From the NCBI GenBank assembly GCA_949987705.1, contig OX465282.1:9040501-9104500 (forward strand): DNA of 64,000 nt. Direction: 5' to 3'. Every line of letters starts with the position of its first letter. The stretch's first letter is position 1. The translations under genes were made by a program, and so were the position numbers. Positions 12,321-25,700 of the stretch are shown in pieces. This stretch comes from Thereva unica. Its lineage: Eukaryota > Arthropoda > Insecta > Diptera > Therevidae. The notes beneath the pieces are model-generated. The model made no database searches and was not told the DNA's origin. It was given only the letters and a program-made list of their open reading frames with translations.

Positions 12321-13937
12321 TTTTATGTTTTATGTTTTATGTTTTATGTTTTGTGTTTTATGTTTTATGTTTTATGTTTTATGTTTTATGTTTTATGTTT
12401 TATGTTTTATGTTTTATGTTTTATGTTTTATGTTTTATGTTTTATGTTTTATGTTTTATGTTTTATGTTTTATGTTTTATGTTTTATGTTTTATGTTTTA
12501 TGTTTTATGTTTTATGTTTTATGTTTTATGTTTTATGTTTTATGTTTTATGTTTTATGTTTTATGTTTTATGTTTTATGTTTTATGTTTTATGTTTTATG
12601 TTTTATGTTTTATGTTTTATGTTTTATGTTTTATGTTTTATGTTTTATGTTTTATGTTTTATGTTTTATGTTTTATGTTTTATGTTTTATGTTTTATGTT
12701 TTATGTTTTATGTTTTATGTTTTATGTTTTATGTTTTATGTTTTATGTTTTATGTTTTATGTTTTATGTTTTATGTTTTATGTTTTATGTTTTATGTTTT
12801 ATGTTTTATGTTTTATGTTTTATGTTTTATGTTTTATGTTTTATGTTTTATGTTTTATGTTTTATGTTTTATGTTTTATGTTTTATGTTTTATGTTTTAT
12901 GTTTTATGTTTTATGTTTTATGTTTTATGTTTTATGTTTTATGTTTTATGTTTTATGTTTTATGTTTTATGTTTTATGTTTTATGTTTTATGTTTTATGT
13001 TTTATGTTTTATGTTTTATGTTTTATGTTTTATGTTTTATGTTTTATGTTTTATGTTTTATGTTTTATGTTTTATGTTTTATGTTTTATGTTTTATGTTT
13101 TATGTTTTATGTTTTATGTTTTATGTTTTATGTTTTATGTTTTATGTTTTATGTTTTATGTTTTATGTTTTATGTTTTATGTTTTATGTTTTATGTTTTA
13201 TGTTTTATGTTTTATGTTTTATGTTTTATGTTTTATGTTTTATGTTTTATGTTTTATGTTTTATGTTTTATGTTTTATGTTTTATGTTTTATGTTTTATG
13301 TTTTATGTTTTATGTTTTATGTTTTATGTTTTATGTTTTATGTTTTATGTTTTATGTTTTATGTTTTATGTTTTATGTTTTATGTTTTATGTTTTATGTT
13401 TTATGTTTTATGTTTTATGTTTTATGTTTTATGTTTTATGTTTTATGTTTTATGTTTTATGTTTTATGTTTTATGTTTTATGTTTTATGTTTTATGTTTT
13501 ATGTTTTATGTTTTATGTTTTATGTTTTATGTTTTATGTTTTATGTTTTATGTTTTATGTTTTATGTTTTATGTTTTATGTTTTATGTTTTATGTTTTAT
13601 GTTTTATGTTTTATGTTTTATGTTTTATGTTTTATGTTTTATGTTTTATGTTTTATGTTTTATGTTTTATGTTTTATGTTTTATGTTTTATGTTTTATGT
13701 TTTATGTTTTATGTTTTATGTTTTATGTTTTATGTTTTATGTTTTATGTTTTATGTTTTATGTTTTATGTTTTATGTTTTATGTTTTATGTTTTATGTTT
13801 TATGTTTTATGTTTTATGTTTTATGTTTTATGTTTTATGTTTTATGTTTTATGTTTTATGTTTTATGTTTTATGTTTTATGTTTTATGTTTTATGTTTTA
13901 TGTTTTATGTTTTATGTTTTATGTTTTATGTTTTATG

Positions 13938-14056
13938 TTTTGTGTTTTGTGTTTTGTGTTTTGTGTTTTGTGTTTTGTGTTTTGTGTTTTGTGTTTTGTG
14001 TTTTGTGTTTTGTGTTTTGTGTTTTGTGTTTTGTGTTTTGTGTTTTGTGTTTTGTG
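13938..14056 (+). repeat. Variant block (TTTTGTG)17
   Basis: Seventeen consecutive TTTTGTG units lie inside the TTTTATG array, 1.7 kb from the preceding variant block. Confidence 0.95.
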
Positions 14057-17000
14057 TTTTATGTTTTATGTTTTATGTTTTATGTTTTATGTTTTATGTT
14101 TTATGTTTTATGTTTTATGTTTTATGTTTTATGTTTTATGTTTTATGTTTTATGTTTTATGTTTTATGTTTTATGTTTTATGTTTTATGTTTTATGTTTT
14201 ATGTTTTATGTTTTATGTTTTATGTTTTATGTTTTATGTTTTATGTTTTATGTTTTATGTTTTATGTTTTATGTTTTATGTTTTATGTTTTATGTTTTAT
14301 GTTTTATGTTTTATGTTTTATGTTTTATGTTTTATGTTTTATGTTTTATGTTTTATGTTTTATGTTTTATGTTTTATGTTTTATGTTTTATGTTTTATGT
14401 TTTATGTTTTATGTTTTATGTTTTATGTTTTATGTTTTATGTTTTATGTTTTATGTTTTATGTTTTATGTTTTATGTTTTATGTTTTATGTTTTATGTTT
14501 TATGTTTTATGTTTTATGTTTTATGTTTTATGTTTTATGTTTTATGTTTTATGTTTTATGTTTTATGTTTTATGTTTTATGTTTTATGTTTTATGTTTTA
14601 TGTTTTATGTTTTATGTTTTATGTTTTATGTTTTATGTTTTATGTTTTATGTTTTATGTTTTATGTTTTATGTTTTATGTTTTATGTTTTATGTTTTATG
14701 TTTTATGTTTTATGTTTTATGTTTTATGTTTTATGTTTTATGTTTTATGTTTTATGTTTTATGTTTTATGTTTTATGTTTTATGTTTTATGTTTTATGTT
14801 TTATGTTTTATGTTTTATGTTTTATGTTTTATGTTTTATGTTTTATGTTTTATGTTTTATGTTTTATGTTTTATGTTTTATGTTTTATGTTTTATGTTTT
14901 ATGTTTTATGTTTTATGTTTTATGTTTTATGTTTTATGTTTTATGTTTTATGTTTTATGTTTTATGTTTTATGTTTTATGTTTTATGTTTTATGTTTTAT
15001 GTTTTATGTTTTATGTTTTATGTTTTATGTTTTATGTTTTATGTTTTATGTTTTATGTTTTATGTTTTATGTTTTATGTTTTATGTTTTATGTTTTATGT
15101 TTTATGTTTTATGTTTTATGTTTTATGTTTTATGTTTTATGTTTTATGTTTTATGTTTTATGTTTTATGTTTTATGTTTTATGTTTTATGTTTTATGTTT
15201 TATGTTTTATGTTTTATGTTTTATGTTTTATGTTTTATGTTTTATGTTTTATGTTTTATGTTTTATGTTTTATGTTTTATGTTTTATGTTTTATGTTTTA
15301 TGTTTTATGTTTTATGTTTTATGTTTTATGTTTTATGTTTTATGTTTTATGTTTTATGTTTTATGTTTTATGTTTTATGTTTTATGTTTTATGTTTTATG
15401 TTTTATGTTTTATGTTTTATGTTTTATGTTTTATGTTTTATGTTTTATGTTTTATGTTTTATGTTTTATGTTTTATGTTTTATGTTTTATGTTTTATGTT
15501 TTATGTTTTATGTTTTATGTTTTATGTTTTATGTTTTATGTTTTATGTTTTATGTTTTATGTTTTATGTTTTATGTTTTATGTTTTATGTTTTATGTTTT
15601 ATGTTTTATGTTTTATGTTTTATGTTTTATGTTTTATGTTTTATGTTTTATGTTTTATGTTTTATGTTTTATGTTTTATGTTTTATGTTTTATGTTTTAT
15701 GTTTTATGTTTTATGTTTTATGTTTTATGTTTTATGTTTTATGTTTTATGTTTTATGTTTTATGTTTTATGTTTTATGTTTTATGTTTTATGTTTTATGT
15801 TTTATGTTTTATGTTTTATGTTTTATGTTTTATGTTTTATGTTTTATGTTTTATGTTTTATGTTTTATGTTTTATGTTTTATGTTTTATGTTTTATGTTT
15901 TATGTTTTATGTTTTATGTTTTATGTTTTATGTTTTATGTTTTATGTTTTATGTTTTATGTTTTATGTTTTATGTTTTATGTTTTATGTTTTATGTTTTA
16001 TGTTTTATGTTTTATGTTTTATGTTTTATGTTTTATGTTTTATGTTTTATGTTTTATGTTTTATGTTTTATGTTTTATGTTTTATGTTTTATGTTTTATG
16101 TTTTATGTTTTATGTTTTATGTTTTATGTTTTATGTTTTATGTTTTATGTTTTATGTTTTATGTTTTATGTTTTATGTTTTATGTTTTATGTTTTATGTT
16201 TTATGTTTTATGTTTTATGTTTTATGTTTTATGTTTTATGTTTTATGTTTTATGTTTTATGTTTTATGTTTTATGTTTTATGTTTTATGTTTTATGTTTT
16301 ATGTTTTATGTTTTATGTTTTATGTTTTATGTTTTATGTTTTATGTTTTATGTTTTATGTTTTATGTTTTATGTTTTATGTTTTATGTTTTATGTTTTAT
16401 GTTTTATGTTTTATGTTTTATGTTTTATGTTTATGTTTTATGTTTTATGTTTTATGTTTTATGTTTTATGTTTTATGTTTTATGTTTTATGTTTTATGTT
16501 TTATGTTTTATGTTTTATGTTTTATGTTTTATGTTTTATGTTTTATGTTTTATGTTTTATGTTTTATGTTTTATGTTTTATGTTTTATGTTTTATGTTTT
16601 ATGTTTTATGTTTTATGTTTTATGTTTTATGTTTTATGTTTTATGTTTTATGTTTTATGTTTTATGTTTTATGTTTTATGTTTTATGTTTTATGTTTTAT
16701 GTTTTATGTTTTATGTTTTATGTTTTATGTTTTATGTTTTATGTTTATGTTTTATGTTTTATGTTTTATGTTTTATGTTTTATGTTTTATGTTTTATGTT
16801 TTATGTTTTATGTTTATGTTTTATGTTTTATGTTTTATGTTTTATGTTTTATGTTTTATGTTTTATGTTTTATGTTTTATGTTTTATGTTTTATGTTTTA
16901 TGTTTTATGTTTTATGTTTTATGTTTTATGTTTTATGTTTTATGTTTTATGTTTTATGTTTTATGTTTTATGTTTTATGTTTTATGTTTTATGTTTTATG

Positions 17001-17906
17001 TTTTATGTTTTATGTTTTATGTTTTATGTTTTATGTTTTATGTTTTATGTTTTATGTTTTATGTTTTATGTTTTATGTTTTATGTTTTATGTTTTATGTT
17101 TTATGTTTTATGTTTTATGTTTTATGTTTTATGTTTTATGTTTTATGTTTTATGTTTTATGTTTTATGTTTTATGTTTTATGTTTTATGTTTTATGTTTT
17201 ATGTTTTATGTTTTATGTTTATGTTTTATGTTTTATGTTTTATGTTTTATGTTTTATGTTTTATGTTTTATGTTTTATGTTTTATGTTTTATGTTTTATG
17301 TTTTATGTTTTATGTTTTATGTTTTATGTTTTATGTTTTATGTTTTATGTTTTATGTTTTATGTTTATGTTTTATGTTTTATGTTTTATGTTTTATGTTT
17401 ATGTTTTATGTTTTATGTTTTATGTTTTATGTTTTATGTTTTATGTTTTATGTTTTATGTTTTATGTTTTATGTTTTATGTTTTATGTTTTATGTTTTAT
17501 GTTTTATGTTTTATGTTTTATGTTTTATGTTTTATGTTTTATGTTTTATGTTTTATGTTTTATGTTTTATGTTTTATGTTTTATGTTTTATGTTTTATGT
17601 TTTATGTTTTATGTTTTATGTTTTATGTTTTATGTTTTATGTTTTATGTTTATGTTTTATGTTTTATGTTTTATGTTTTATGTTTTATGTTTTATGTTTT
17701 ATGTTTTATGTTTTATGTTTTATGTTTTATGTTTTATGTTTTATGTTTTATGTTTTATGTTTTATGTTTTATGTTTTATGTTTTATGTTTTATGTTTTAT
17801 GTTTTATGTTTTATGTTTTATGTTTTATGTTTTATGTTTTATGTTTTATGTTTTATGTTTTATGTTTTATGTTTTATGTTTTATGTTTTATGTTTTATGT
17901 TTTATG

Positions 17907-18784
17907 TAGTGATGAAACGATTTCGATTACGATTAATCGTAATCGACGATTATCAGTATTTAACGATTAATCGTAATCGTCGATTATCATTGCGATTATT
18001 TGTCGATTATCTATGAAAAGTAGTTTGAAATAAGTTTTGTTTAAATTCTCGTTAACAACTTTTATAAATGCGTCTTATAGATTACACCTTTACATGATGT
18101 ATCCGAACGCATTAGGAACTCTCCTTCGACAGCTTAGGGAGCTCTCAGTCCCGTTCGCATAGTTGGCAAACAAGTTTGGTTGGTTTTTTACATTTTCTGC
18201 TCAGAGCACATTAGTACTGTGGCAAATTTAAACAGTGAAGCTTCTGTTGCTCAGCTCTCCATCAGTAAAAGAGTATCTGGGGTATCTGCAAGGATATAGT
18301 TGATGACACAGAAATGAATGAGCCTCTTTTTTTTAAATTTCAAAAACAACGCGACTATTTATGCTTTTTATATGTACGTAATCCAGCCACAGAAGAAGTA
18401 GACTCGTGTATCAAATAATCCAACATACTGCAAGAAATGCAACATTTGTAAAACTTGAATTTTTGTATGAAGAGGTCGATTGAAACAATTTACCACGCCT
18501 GTTTTTGAAAAATCGCAAAAATATTTGTATTTAAAGCCTTCCAGTGCCGCATCTAAGAGGCTGCTTTCGATTGCCGGCTTGATTCAGAAGTGTTGTGTTT
18601 TCAATATTTAAATTTTGGATACTAAATTTTGTCATATTGTAACATATTTCCTTAACTTTGAAATATGTTTTATTTAATATACAAAATGTTGCAATAATCG
18701 TAATCGTAATCGTAATCGTCGATTACTGTGGCTGATAATCGTAATCGTTATCGTAATCGCTAAGTGATAATCGTTTCATCACTA
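17907..18784. mobile_element. hAT element inserted in the satellite, internally deleted
   Basis: An 878-bp element has 16-bp perfect terminal inverted repeats: TAGTGATGAAACGATT at 17907-17922 and AATCGTTTCATCACTA at 18769-18784. Repeated CGTAATCG/CGATTA motifs lie next to both ends. Flanking GTTTTATG at 17899-17906 and 18785-18792 is an 8-bp target duplication. The heptamer phase steps back by 1 modulo 7 across the insertion, as an 8-bp duplication requires. Inverted repeats plus an 8-bp duplication are diagnostic of the hAT superfamily. Only a remnant of the transposase C-terminus survives inside, so the copy is non-autonomous. Confidence 0.92.
18501..18608 (+). pseudogene. hAT transposase dimerisation-domain remnant
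   Basis: The frame through 18528 reads VFEKSQKYLYLKPSSAASKR and then LLSIAGLIQK before a stop at about 18608. This matches the conserved C-terminal hAT dimerisation motif (a serine-rich S-A-S-x-R-x-x-S-x-A-G-x-x pattern). The usual glutamate of the SER motif is lysine here. Upstream catalytic and BED zinc-finger parts are absent from the 878-bp element, so this is the tail of a transposase lost by internal deletion. Confidence 0.8.
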
Positions 18785-20451
18785 GTTTTATGTTTTATGT
18801 TTTATGTTTTATGTTTTATGTTTTATGTTTTATGTTTTATGTTTTATGTTTTATGTTTTATGTTTTATGTTTTATGTTTTATGTTTTATGTTTTATGTTT
18901 TATGTTTTATGTTTTATGTTTTATGTTTTATGTTTTATGTTTTATGTTTTATGTTTTATGTTTTATGTTTTATGTTTTATGTTTTATGTTTTATGTTTTA
19001 TGTTTTATGTTTTATGTTTTATGTTTTATGTTTTATGTTTTATGTTTTATGTTTTATGTTTTATGTTTTATGTTTTATGTTTTATGTTTTATGTTTTATG
19101 TTTTATGTTTTATGTTTTATGTTTTATGTTTTATGTTTTATGTTTTATGTTTTATGTTTTATGTTTTATGTTTTATGTTTTATGTTTTATGTTTTATGTT
19201 TTATGTTTTATGTTTTATGTTTTATGTTTTATGTTTTATGTTTTATGTTTTATGTTTTATGTTTTATGTTTTATGTTTTATGTTTTATGTTTTATGTTTT
19301 ATGTTTTATGTTTTATGTTTTATGTTTTATGTTTTATGTTTTATGTTTTATGTTTTATGTTTTATGTTTTATGTTTTATGTTTTATGTTTTATGTTTTAT
19401 GTTTTATGTTTTATGTTTTATGTTTTATGTTTTATGTTTTATGTTTTATGTTTTATGTTTTATGTTTTATGTTTTATGTTTTATGTTTTATGTTTTATGT
19501 TTTATGTTTTATGTTTTATGTTTTATGTTTTATGTTTTATGTTTTATGTTTTATGTTTTATGTTTTATGTTTTATGTTTTATGTTTTATGTTTTATGTTT
19601 TATGTTTTATGTTTTATGTTTTATGTTTTATGTTTTATGTTTTATGTTTTATGTTTTATGTTTTATGTTTTATGTTTTATGTTTTATGTTTTATGTTTTA
19701 TGTTTTATGTTTTATGTTTTATGTTTTATGTTTTATGTTTTATGTTTTATGTTTTATGTTTTATGTTTTATGTTTTATGTTTTATGTTTTATGTTTTATG
19801 TTTTATGTTTTATGTTTTATGTTTTATGTTTTATGTTTTATGTTTTATGTTTTATGTTTTATGTTTTATGTTTTATGTTTTATGTTTTATGTTTTATGTT
19901 TTATGTTTTATGTTTTATGTTTTATGTTTTATGTTTTATGTTTTATGTTTTATGTTTTATGTTTTATGTTTTATGTTTTATGTTTTATGTTTTATGTTTT
20001 ATGTTTTATGTTTTATGTTTTATGTTTTATGTTTTATGTTTTATGTTTTATGTTTTATGTTTTATGTTTTATGTTTTATGTTTTATGTTTTATGTTTTAT
20101 GTTTTATGTTTTATGTTTTATGTTTTATGTTTTATGTTTTATGTTTTATGTTTTATGTTTTATGTTTTATGTTTTATGTTTTATGTTTTATGTTTTATGT
20201 TTTATGTTTTATGTTTTATGTTTTATGTTTTATGTTTTATGTTTTATGTTTTATGTTTTATGTTTTATGTTTTATGTTTTATGTTTTATGTTTTATGTTT
20301 TATGTTTTATGTTTTATGTTTTATGTTTTATGTTTTATGTTTTATGTTTTATGTTTTATGTTTTATGTTTTATGTTTTATGTTTTATGTTTTATGTTTTA
20401 TGTTTTATGTTTTATGTTTTATGTTTTATGTTTTATGTTTTATGTTTTATG

Positions 20452-20528
20452 TTTTGTGTTTTGTGTTTTGTGTTTTGTGTTTTGTGTTTTGTGTTTTGTG
20501 TTTTGTGTTTTGTGTTTTGTGTTTTGTG
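20452..20528 (+). repeat. Variant block (TTTTGTG)11
   Basis: Eleven consecutive TTTTGTG units interrupt the standard array. Confidence 0.95.
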
Positions 20529-21403
20529 TTTTATGTTTTATGTTTTATGTTTTATGTTTTATGTTTTATGTTTTATGTTTTATGTTTTATGTTTTATGTT
20601 TTATGTTTTATGTTTTATGTTTTATGTTTTATGTTTTATGTTTTATGTTTTATGTTTTATGTTTTATGTTTTATGTTTTATGTTTTATGTTTTATGTTTT
20701 ATGTTTTATGTTTTATGTTTTATGTTTTATGTTTTATGTTTTATGTTTTATGTTTTATGTTTTATGTTTTATGTTTTATGTTTTATGTTTTATGTTTTAT
20801 GTTTTATGTTTTATGTTTTATGTTTTATGTTTTATGTTTTATGTTTTATGTTTTATGTTTTATGTTTTATGTTTTATGTTTTATGTTTTATGTTTTATGT
20901 TTTATGTTTTATGTTTTATGTTTTATGTTTTATGTTTTATGTTTTATGTTTTATGTTTTATGTTTTATGTTTTATGTTTTATGTTTTATGTTTTATGTTT
21001 TATGTTTTATGTTTTATGTTTTATGTTTTATGTTTTATGTTTTATGTTTTATGTTTTATGTTTTATGTTTTATGTTTTATGTTTTATGTTTTATGTTTTA
21101 TGTTTTATGTTTTATGTTTTATGTTTTATGTTTTATGTTTTATGTTTTATGTTTTATGTTTTATGTTTTATGTTTTATGTTTTATGTTTTATGTTTTATG
21201 TTTTATGTTTTATGTTTTATGTTTTATGTTTTATGTTTTATGTTTTATGTTTTATGTTTTATGTTTTATGTTTTATGTTTTATGTTTTATGTTTTATGTT
21301 TTATGTTTTATGTTTTATGTTTTATGTTTTATGTTTTATGTTTTATGTTTTATGTTTTATGTTTTATGTTTTATGTTTTATGTTTTATGTTTTATGTTTT
21401 ATG

Positions 21404-21690
21404 TTTTGTGTTTTGTGTTTTGTGTTTTGTGTTTTGTGTTTTGTGTTTTATGTTTTGTGTTTTGTGTTTTGTGTTTTGTGTTTTGTGTTTTGTGTTTTGT
21501 GTTTTGTGTTTTGTGTTTTGTGTTTTGTGTTTTATGTTTTATGTTTTATGTTTTATGTTTTATGTTTTATGTTTTATGTTTTATGTTTTATGTTTTATGT
21601 TTTATGTTTTATGTTTTATGTTTTATGTTTTATGTTTTATGTTTTGTGTTTTGTGTTTTATGTTTTGTGTTTTGTGTTTTGTGTTTTGTG
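21404..21690 (+). repeat. Two variant blocks of TTTTGTG
   Basis: 21404-21529 holds 18 units, 17 of them TTTTGTG with one standard unit at 21446. 21642-21690 holds seven units, six of them variant. Standard units lie between. Confidence 0.93.
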
Positions 21691-22586
21691 TTTTATGTTT
21701 TATGTTTTATGTTTTATGTTTTATGTTTTATGTTTTATGTTTTATGTTTTATGTTTTATGTTTTATGTTTTTATGTTTTATGTTTTATGTTTTATGTTTT
21801 ATGTTTTATGTTTTATGTTTTATGTTTTATGTTTTATGTTTTATGTTTTATGTTTTATGTTTTATGTTTTATGTTTTATGTTTTATGTTTTATGTTTTAT
21901 GTTTTATGTTTTATGTTTTATGTTTTATGTTTTATGTTTTATGTTTTATGTTTTATGTTTTATGTTTTATGTTTTATGTTTTATGTTTTATGTTTTATGT
22001 TTTATGTTTTATGTTTTATGTTTTATGTTTTATGTTTTATGTTTTATGTTTTATGTTTTATGTTTTATGTTTTATGTTTTATGTTTTATGTTTTATGTTT
22101 TATGTTTTATGTTTTATGTTTTATGTTTTATGTTTTATGTTTTATGTTTTATGTTTTATGTTTTATGTTTTATGTTTTATGTTTTATGTTTTATGTTTTA
22201 TGTTTTATGTTTTATGTTTTATGTTTTATGTTTTATGTTTTATGTTTTATGTTTTATGTTTTATGTTTTATGTTTTATGTTTTATGTTTTATGTTTTATG
22301 TTTTATGTTTTATGTTTTATGTTTTATGTTTTATGTTTTATGTTTTATGTTTTATGTTTTATGTTTTATGTTTTATGTTTTATGTTTTATGTTTTATGTT
22401 TTATGTTTTATGTTTTATGTTTTATGTTTTATGTTTTATGTTTTATGTTTTATGTTTATGTTTTATGTTTTATGTTTTATGTTTTATGTTTTATGTTTTA
22501 TGTTTTATGTTTTATGTTTTATGTTTTATGTTTTATGTTTTATGTTTTATGTTTTATGTTTTATGTTTTATGTTTTATGTTTTATG

Positions 22587-22786
22587 NNNNNNNNNNNNNN
22601 NNNNNNNNNNNNNNNNNNNNNNNNNNNNNNNNNNNNNNNNNNNNNNNNNNNNNNNNNNNNNNNNNNNNNNNNNNNNNNNNNNNNNNNNNNNNNNNNNNNN
22701 NNNNNNNNNNNNNNNNNNNNNNNNNNNNNNNNNNNNNNNNNNNNNNNNNNNNNNNNNNNNNNNNNNNNNNNNNNNNNNNNNNNNNN
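22587..22786. other. Assembly gap of 200 N
   Basis: Exactly 200 N inside the heptamer array. The round number suggests a fixed-size scaffolding gap, so the true array length here is unknown. The two sides may not be adjacent in the genome. Confidence 0.98.
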
Positions 22787-25700
22787 TGTTTTATGTTTTA
22801 TGTTTATGTTTTATGTTTTATGTTTTATGTTTTATGTTTTATGTTTTATGTTTTATGTTTTATGTTTTATGTTTTATGTTTTATGTTTATGTTTTATGTT
22901 TTATGTTTTATGTTTTATGTTTTATGTTTATGTTTTATGTTTTATGTTTTATGTTTTATGTTTTATGTTTTATGTTTTATGTTTATGTTTTATGTTTTAT
23001 GTTTTATGTTTTATGTTTTATGTTTTATGTTATGTTTATGTTTTATGTTTAAGTTTTATGTTTTATGTTTTATGTTTTATGTTTTATGTTTATGTTTTAT
23101 GTTTTTATGTTTTATGTTTATGTTTTATGTTTTATGTTTTATGTTTTATGTTTTATGTTTTATGTTTTATGTTTTATGTTTTAATGTTTATGTTTTATGT
23201 TTTATGTTTTATGTTTTATGTTTATGTTTTATGTTTTATGTTTTATGTTTATGTTTTATGTTTTATGTTTTATGTTTATGTTTTATGTTTTATGTTTTAT
23301 GTTTTTGTTTTATGTTTTATGTTTTATGTTTTATGTTTATGTTTTATGTTTTATGTTTTATGTTTTATGTTTTATGTTTTATGTTTTATGTTTTATGTTT
23401 TATGTTTTATGTTTTATGTTTTATGTTTTATGTTTTATGTTTTATGTTTATGTTTTATGTTTTATGTTTTATGTTTGTTATGTTTTATGTTTATGTTTTA
23501 TGTTTTATGTTTATGTTTTATGTTTTATGTTTTATGTTTATGTTTTATGTTTTATGTTTTATGTTTGTTTATGTTTTATGTTTTATGTTTTATGTTTTAT
23601 GTTTTATGTTTTATGTTTTATGTTTTATGTTTTATGTTTTATGTTTTATGTTTTATGTTTTATGTTTTATGTTTTATGTTTTATGTTTATGTTTTATGTT
23701 TTATGTTTTATGTTTTATGTTATGTTTTATGTTTTATGTTTTATGTTTTATGTTTTATGTTTTATGTTTTATGTTTTATGTTTTATGTTTTATGTTTTAT
23801 GTTTGTATGTTTTATGTTATGTTTGTATGTTTATGTTTTATGTTTTATGTTTATGTTTTATGTTTATGTTTTATGTTTTATGTTTTATGTTTTATGTTTT
23901 ATGTTTTATGTTTTATGTTTTGTTATGTTTTATGTTTTATGTTTTATGTTTTATGTTTTATGTTTTATGTTTTATGTTTTATGTTTTATGTTTTATGTTT
24001 ATGTTTTATGTTTTATGTTTTATGTTTATGTTTATGTTTTATGTTTTATGTTTTATGTTTTATGTTTTATGTTTTATGTTTTATGTTTTATGTTTTATGT
24101 TTTATGTTTTATGTTTTATGTTTTATGTTTTATGTTTTATGTTTTATGTTTATGTTTATGTTTTATGTTTTATGTTTATGTTTATGTTTATGTTTATGTT
24201 TTATGTTTTATGTTTTATGTTTTATGTTTTATGTTTTATGTTTTATGTTTTATGTTTTATGTTTTATGTTTTATGTTTTATGTTTTATGTTTTATGTTTT
24301 ATGTTTTATGTTTTATGTTTTATGTTTTATGTTTTATGTTTTATGTTTATGTTTTATGTTTTATGTTTTATGTTTTATGTTTTATGTTTTAGTTTTATGT
24401 TTTATGTTTTATGTTTTATGTTTTATGTTTATGTTTTATGTTTTATGTTTTATGTTTTATGTTTTATGTTTTATGTTTTATGTTTTATGTTTTATGTTTT
24501 ATGTTTTATGTTTATGTTTTATGTTTTATGTTTTAGTTTTATGTTTTATGTTTTATGTTTTATGTTTATGTTTTATGTTTTATGTTTATGTTTTATGTTT
24601 ATGTTTTATGTTTTATGTTTTATGTTTATGTTTTATGTTTTTGTTTATGTTTTATGTTTTATGTTTTATGTTTTATGTTTTATGTTTTATGTTTTATGTT
24701 TTATGTTTTATGTTTTTGTTTTATGTTTTATGTTTTATGTTTATGTTTTATGTTTTATGTTTTATGTTTTATGTTTTATGTTTTATGTTTTATGTTTTAT
24801 GTTTTATGTTTTATGTTTTATGTTTATGTTTTATGTTTTATGTTTTATGTTTTATGTTTTATGTTTTATGTTTTATGTTTTATGTTTATGTTTATGTTTT
24901 ATGTTTTATGTTTTATGTTTTTGTTTTATGTTTTATGTTTTATGTTTTATGTTTTATGTTTTATGTTTTATGTTTTATGTTTTATGTTTTATGTTTTATG
25001 TTTTATGTTTTATGTTTTATGTTTGTTATGTTTTATGTTTTATGTTTATGTTTTATGTTTTATGTTTGTATGTTTTATGTTTTATGTTTATGTTTTATGT
25101 TTTATGTTTTATGTTTGTTATGTTTTATGTTTTATGTTTTATGTTTATGTTTTATGTTTATGTTTTATGTTTTATGTTTTATGTTTTATGTTTTATGTTT
25201 TATGTTTTATGTTTTATGTTTTATGTTTTATGTTTTATGTTTTATGTTTTATGTTTTATGTTTATGTTTTATGTTTTATGTTTTTGTTTTATGTTTTATG
25301 TTTTATGTTTTATGTTTTATGTTTTATGTTTTATGTTTTATGTTTGTTGTTATGTTATGTTTATGTTTTATGTGTTTATGTTTATGTTTTATGTTTTATG
25401 TTTTATGTTTTATGTTTTATGTTTTATGTTTTATGTTTTATGTTTTATGTTTTATGTTTTATGTTTTGTTATGTTTTATGTTTTATGTTTTATGTTTTAT
25501 GTTTTATGTTTTATGTTTTATGTTTATGTTTATGTTTATGTTTTATGTTTTATGTTTTATGTTTTATGTTTTATGTTTTATGTTTTATGTTTTATGTTTT
25601 ATGTTTTATGTTTTATGTTTATGTTTTATGTTTTATGTTTTATGTTATGTTTTATGTTTTATGTTTATGTTTTATGTTTTATGTTTTATGTTTTATGTTT

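Larger units (their letters stand above)
11771..17906 (+). repeat. Heptamer satellite, right arm (TTTTATG)n
   Basis: About 876 unit-equivalents of TTTTATG lie in the opposite orientation to the left arm. Two blocks consist of the variant TTTTGTG (12223-12320 and 13938-14056), and one single variant unit lies at 12349-12355. From about 16430 onward, occasional 6-bp units (TTTATG) have lost one T. The array is cut by a hAT insertion at 17907. The three open frames on this strand are an effect of the repeat. Confidence 0.99.
18785..22586 (+). repeat. Heptamer satellite continued, hAT to scaffold gap
   Basis: TTTTATG units continue in the same orientation after the hAT element. They include TTTTGTG variant blocks at 20452-20528, 21404-21529 and 21642-21690, one extra T near 21770 and a shortened unit near 22455. 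The array runs directly into the N gap. Confidence 0.99.

Noticed and set aside
11720..18016. Open frames of about 2050 to 2100 codons on the plus strand
   Set aside because: Same cause: CFMFYVL repeats encoded by the satellite, with no start context, composition or motif that would support a protein.
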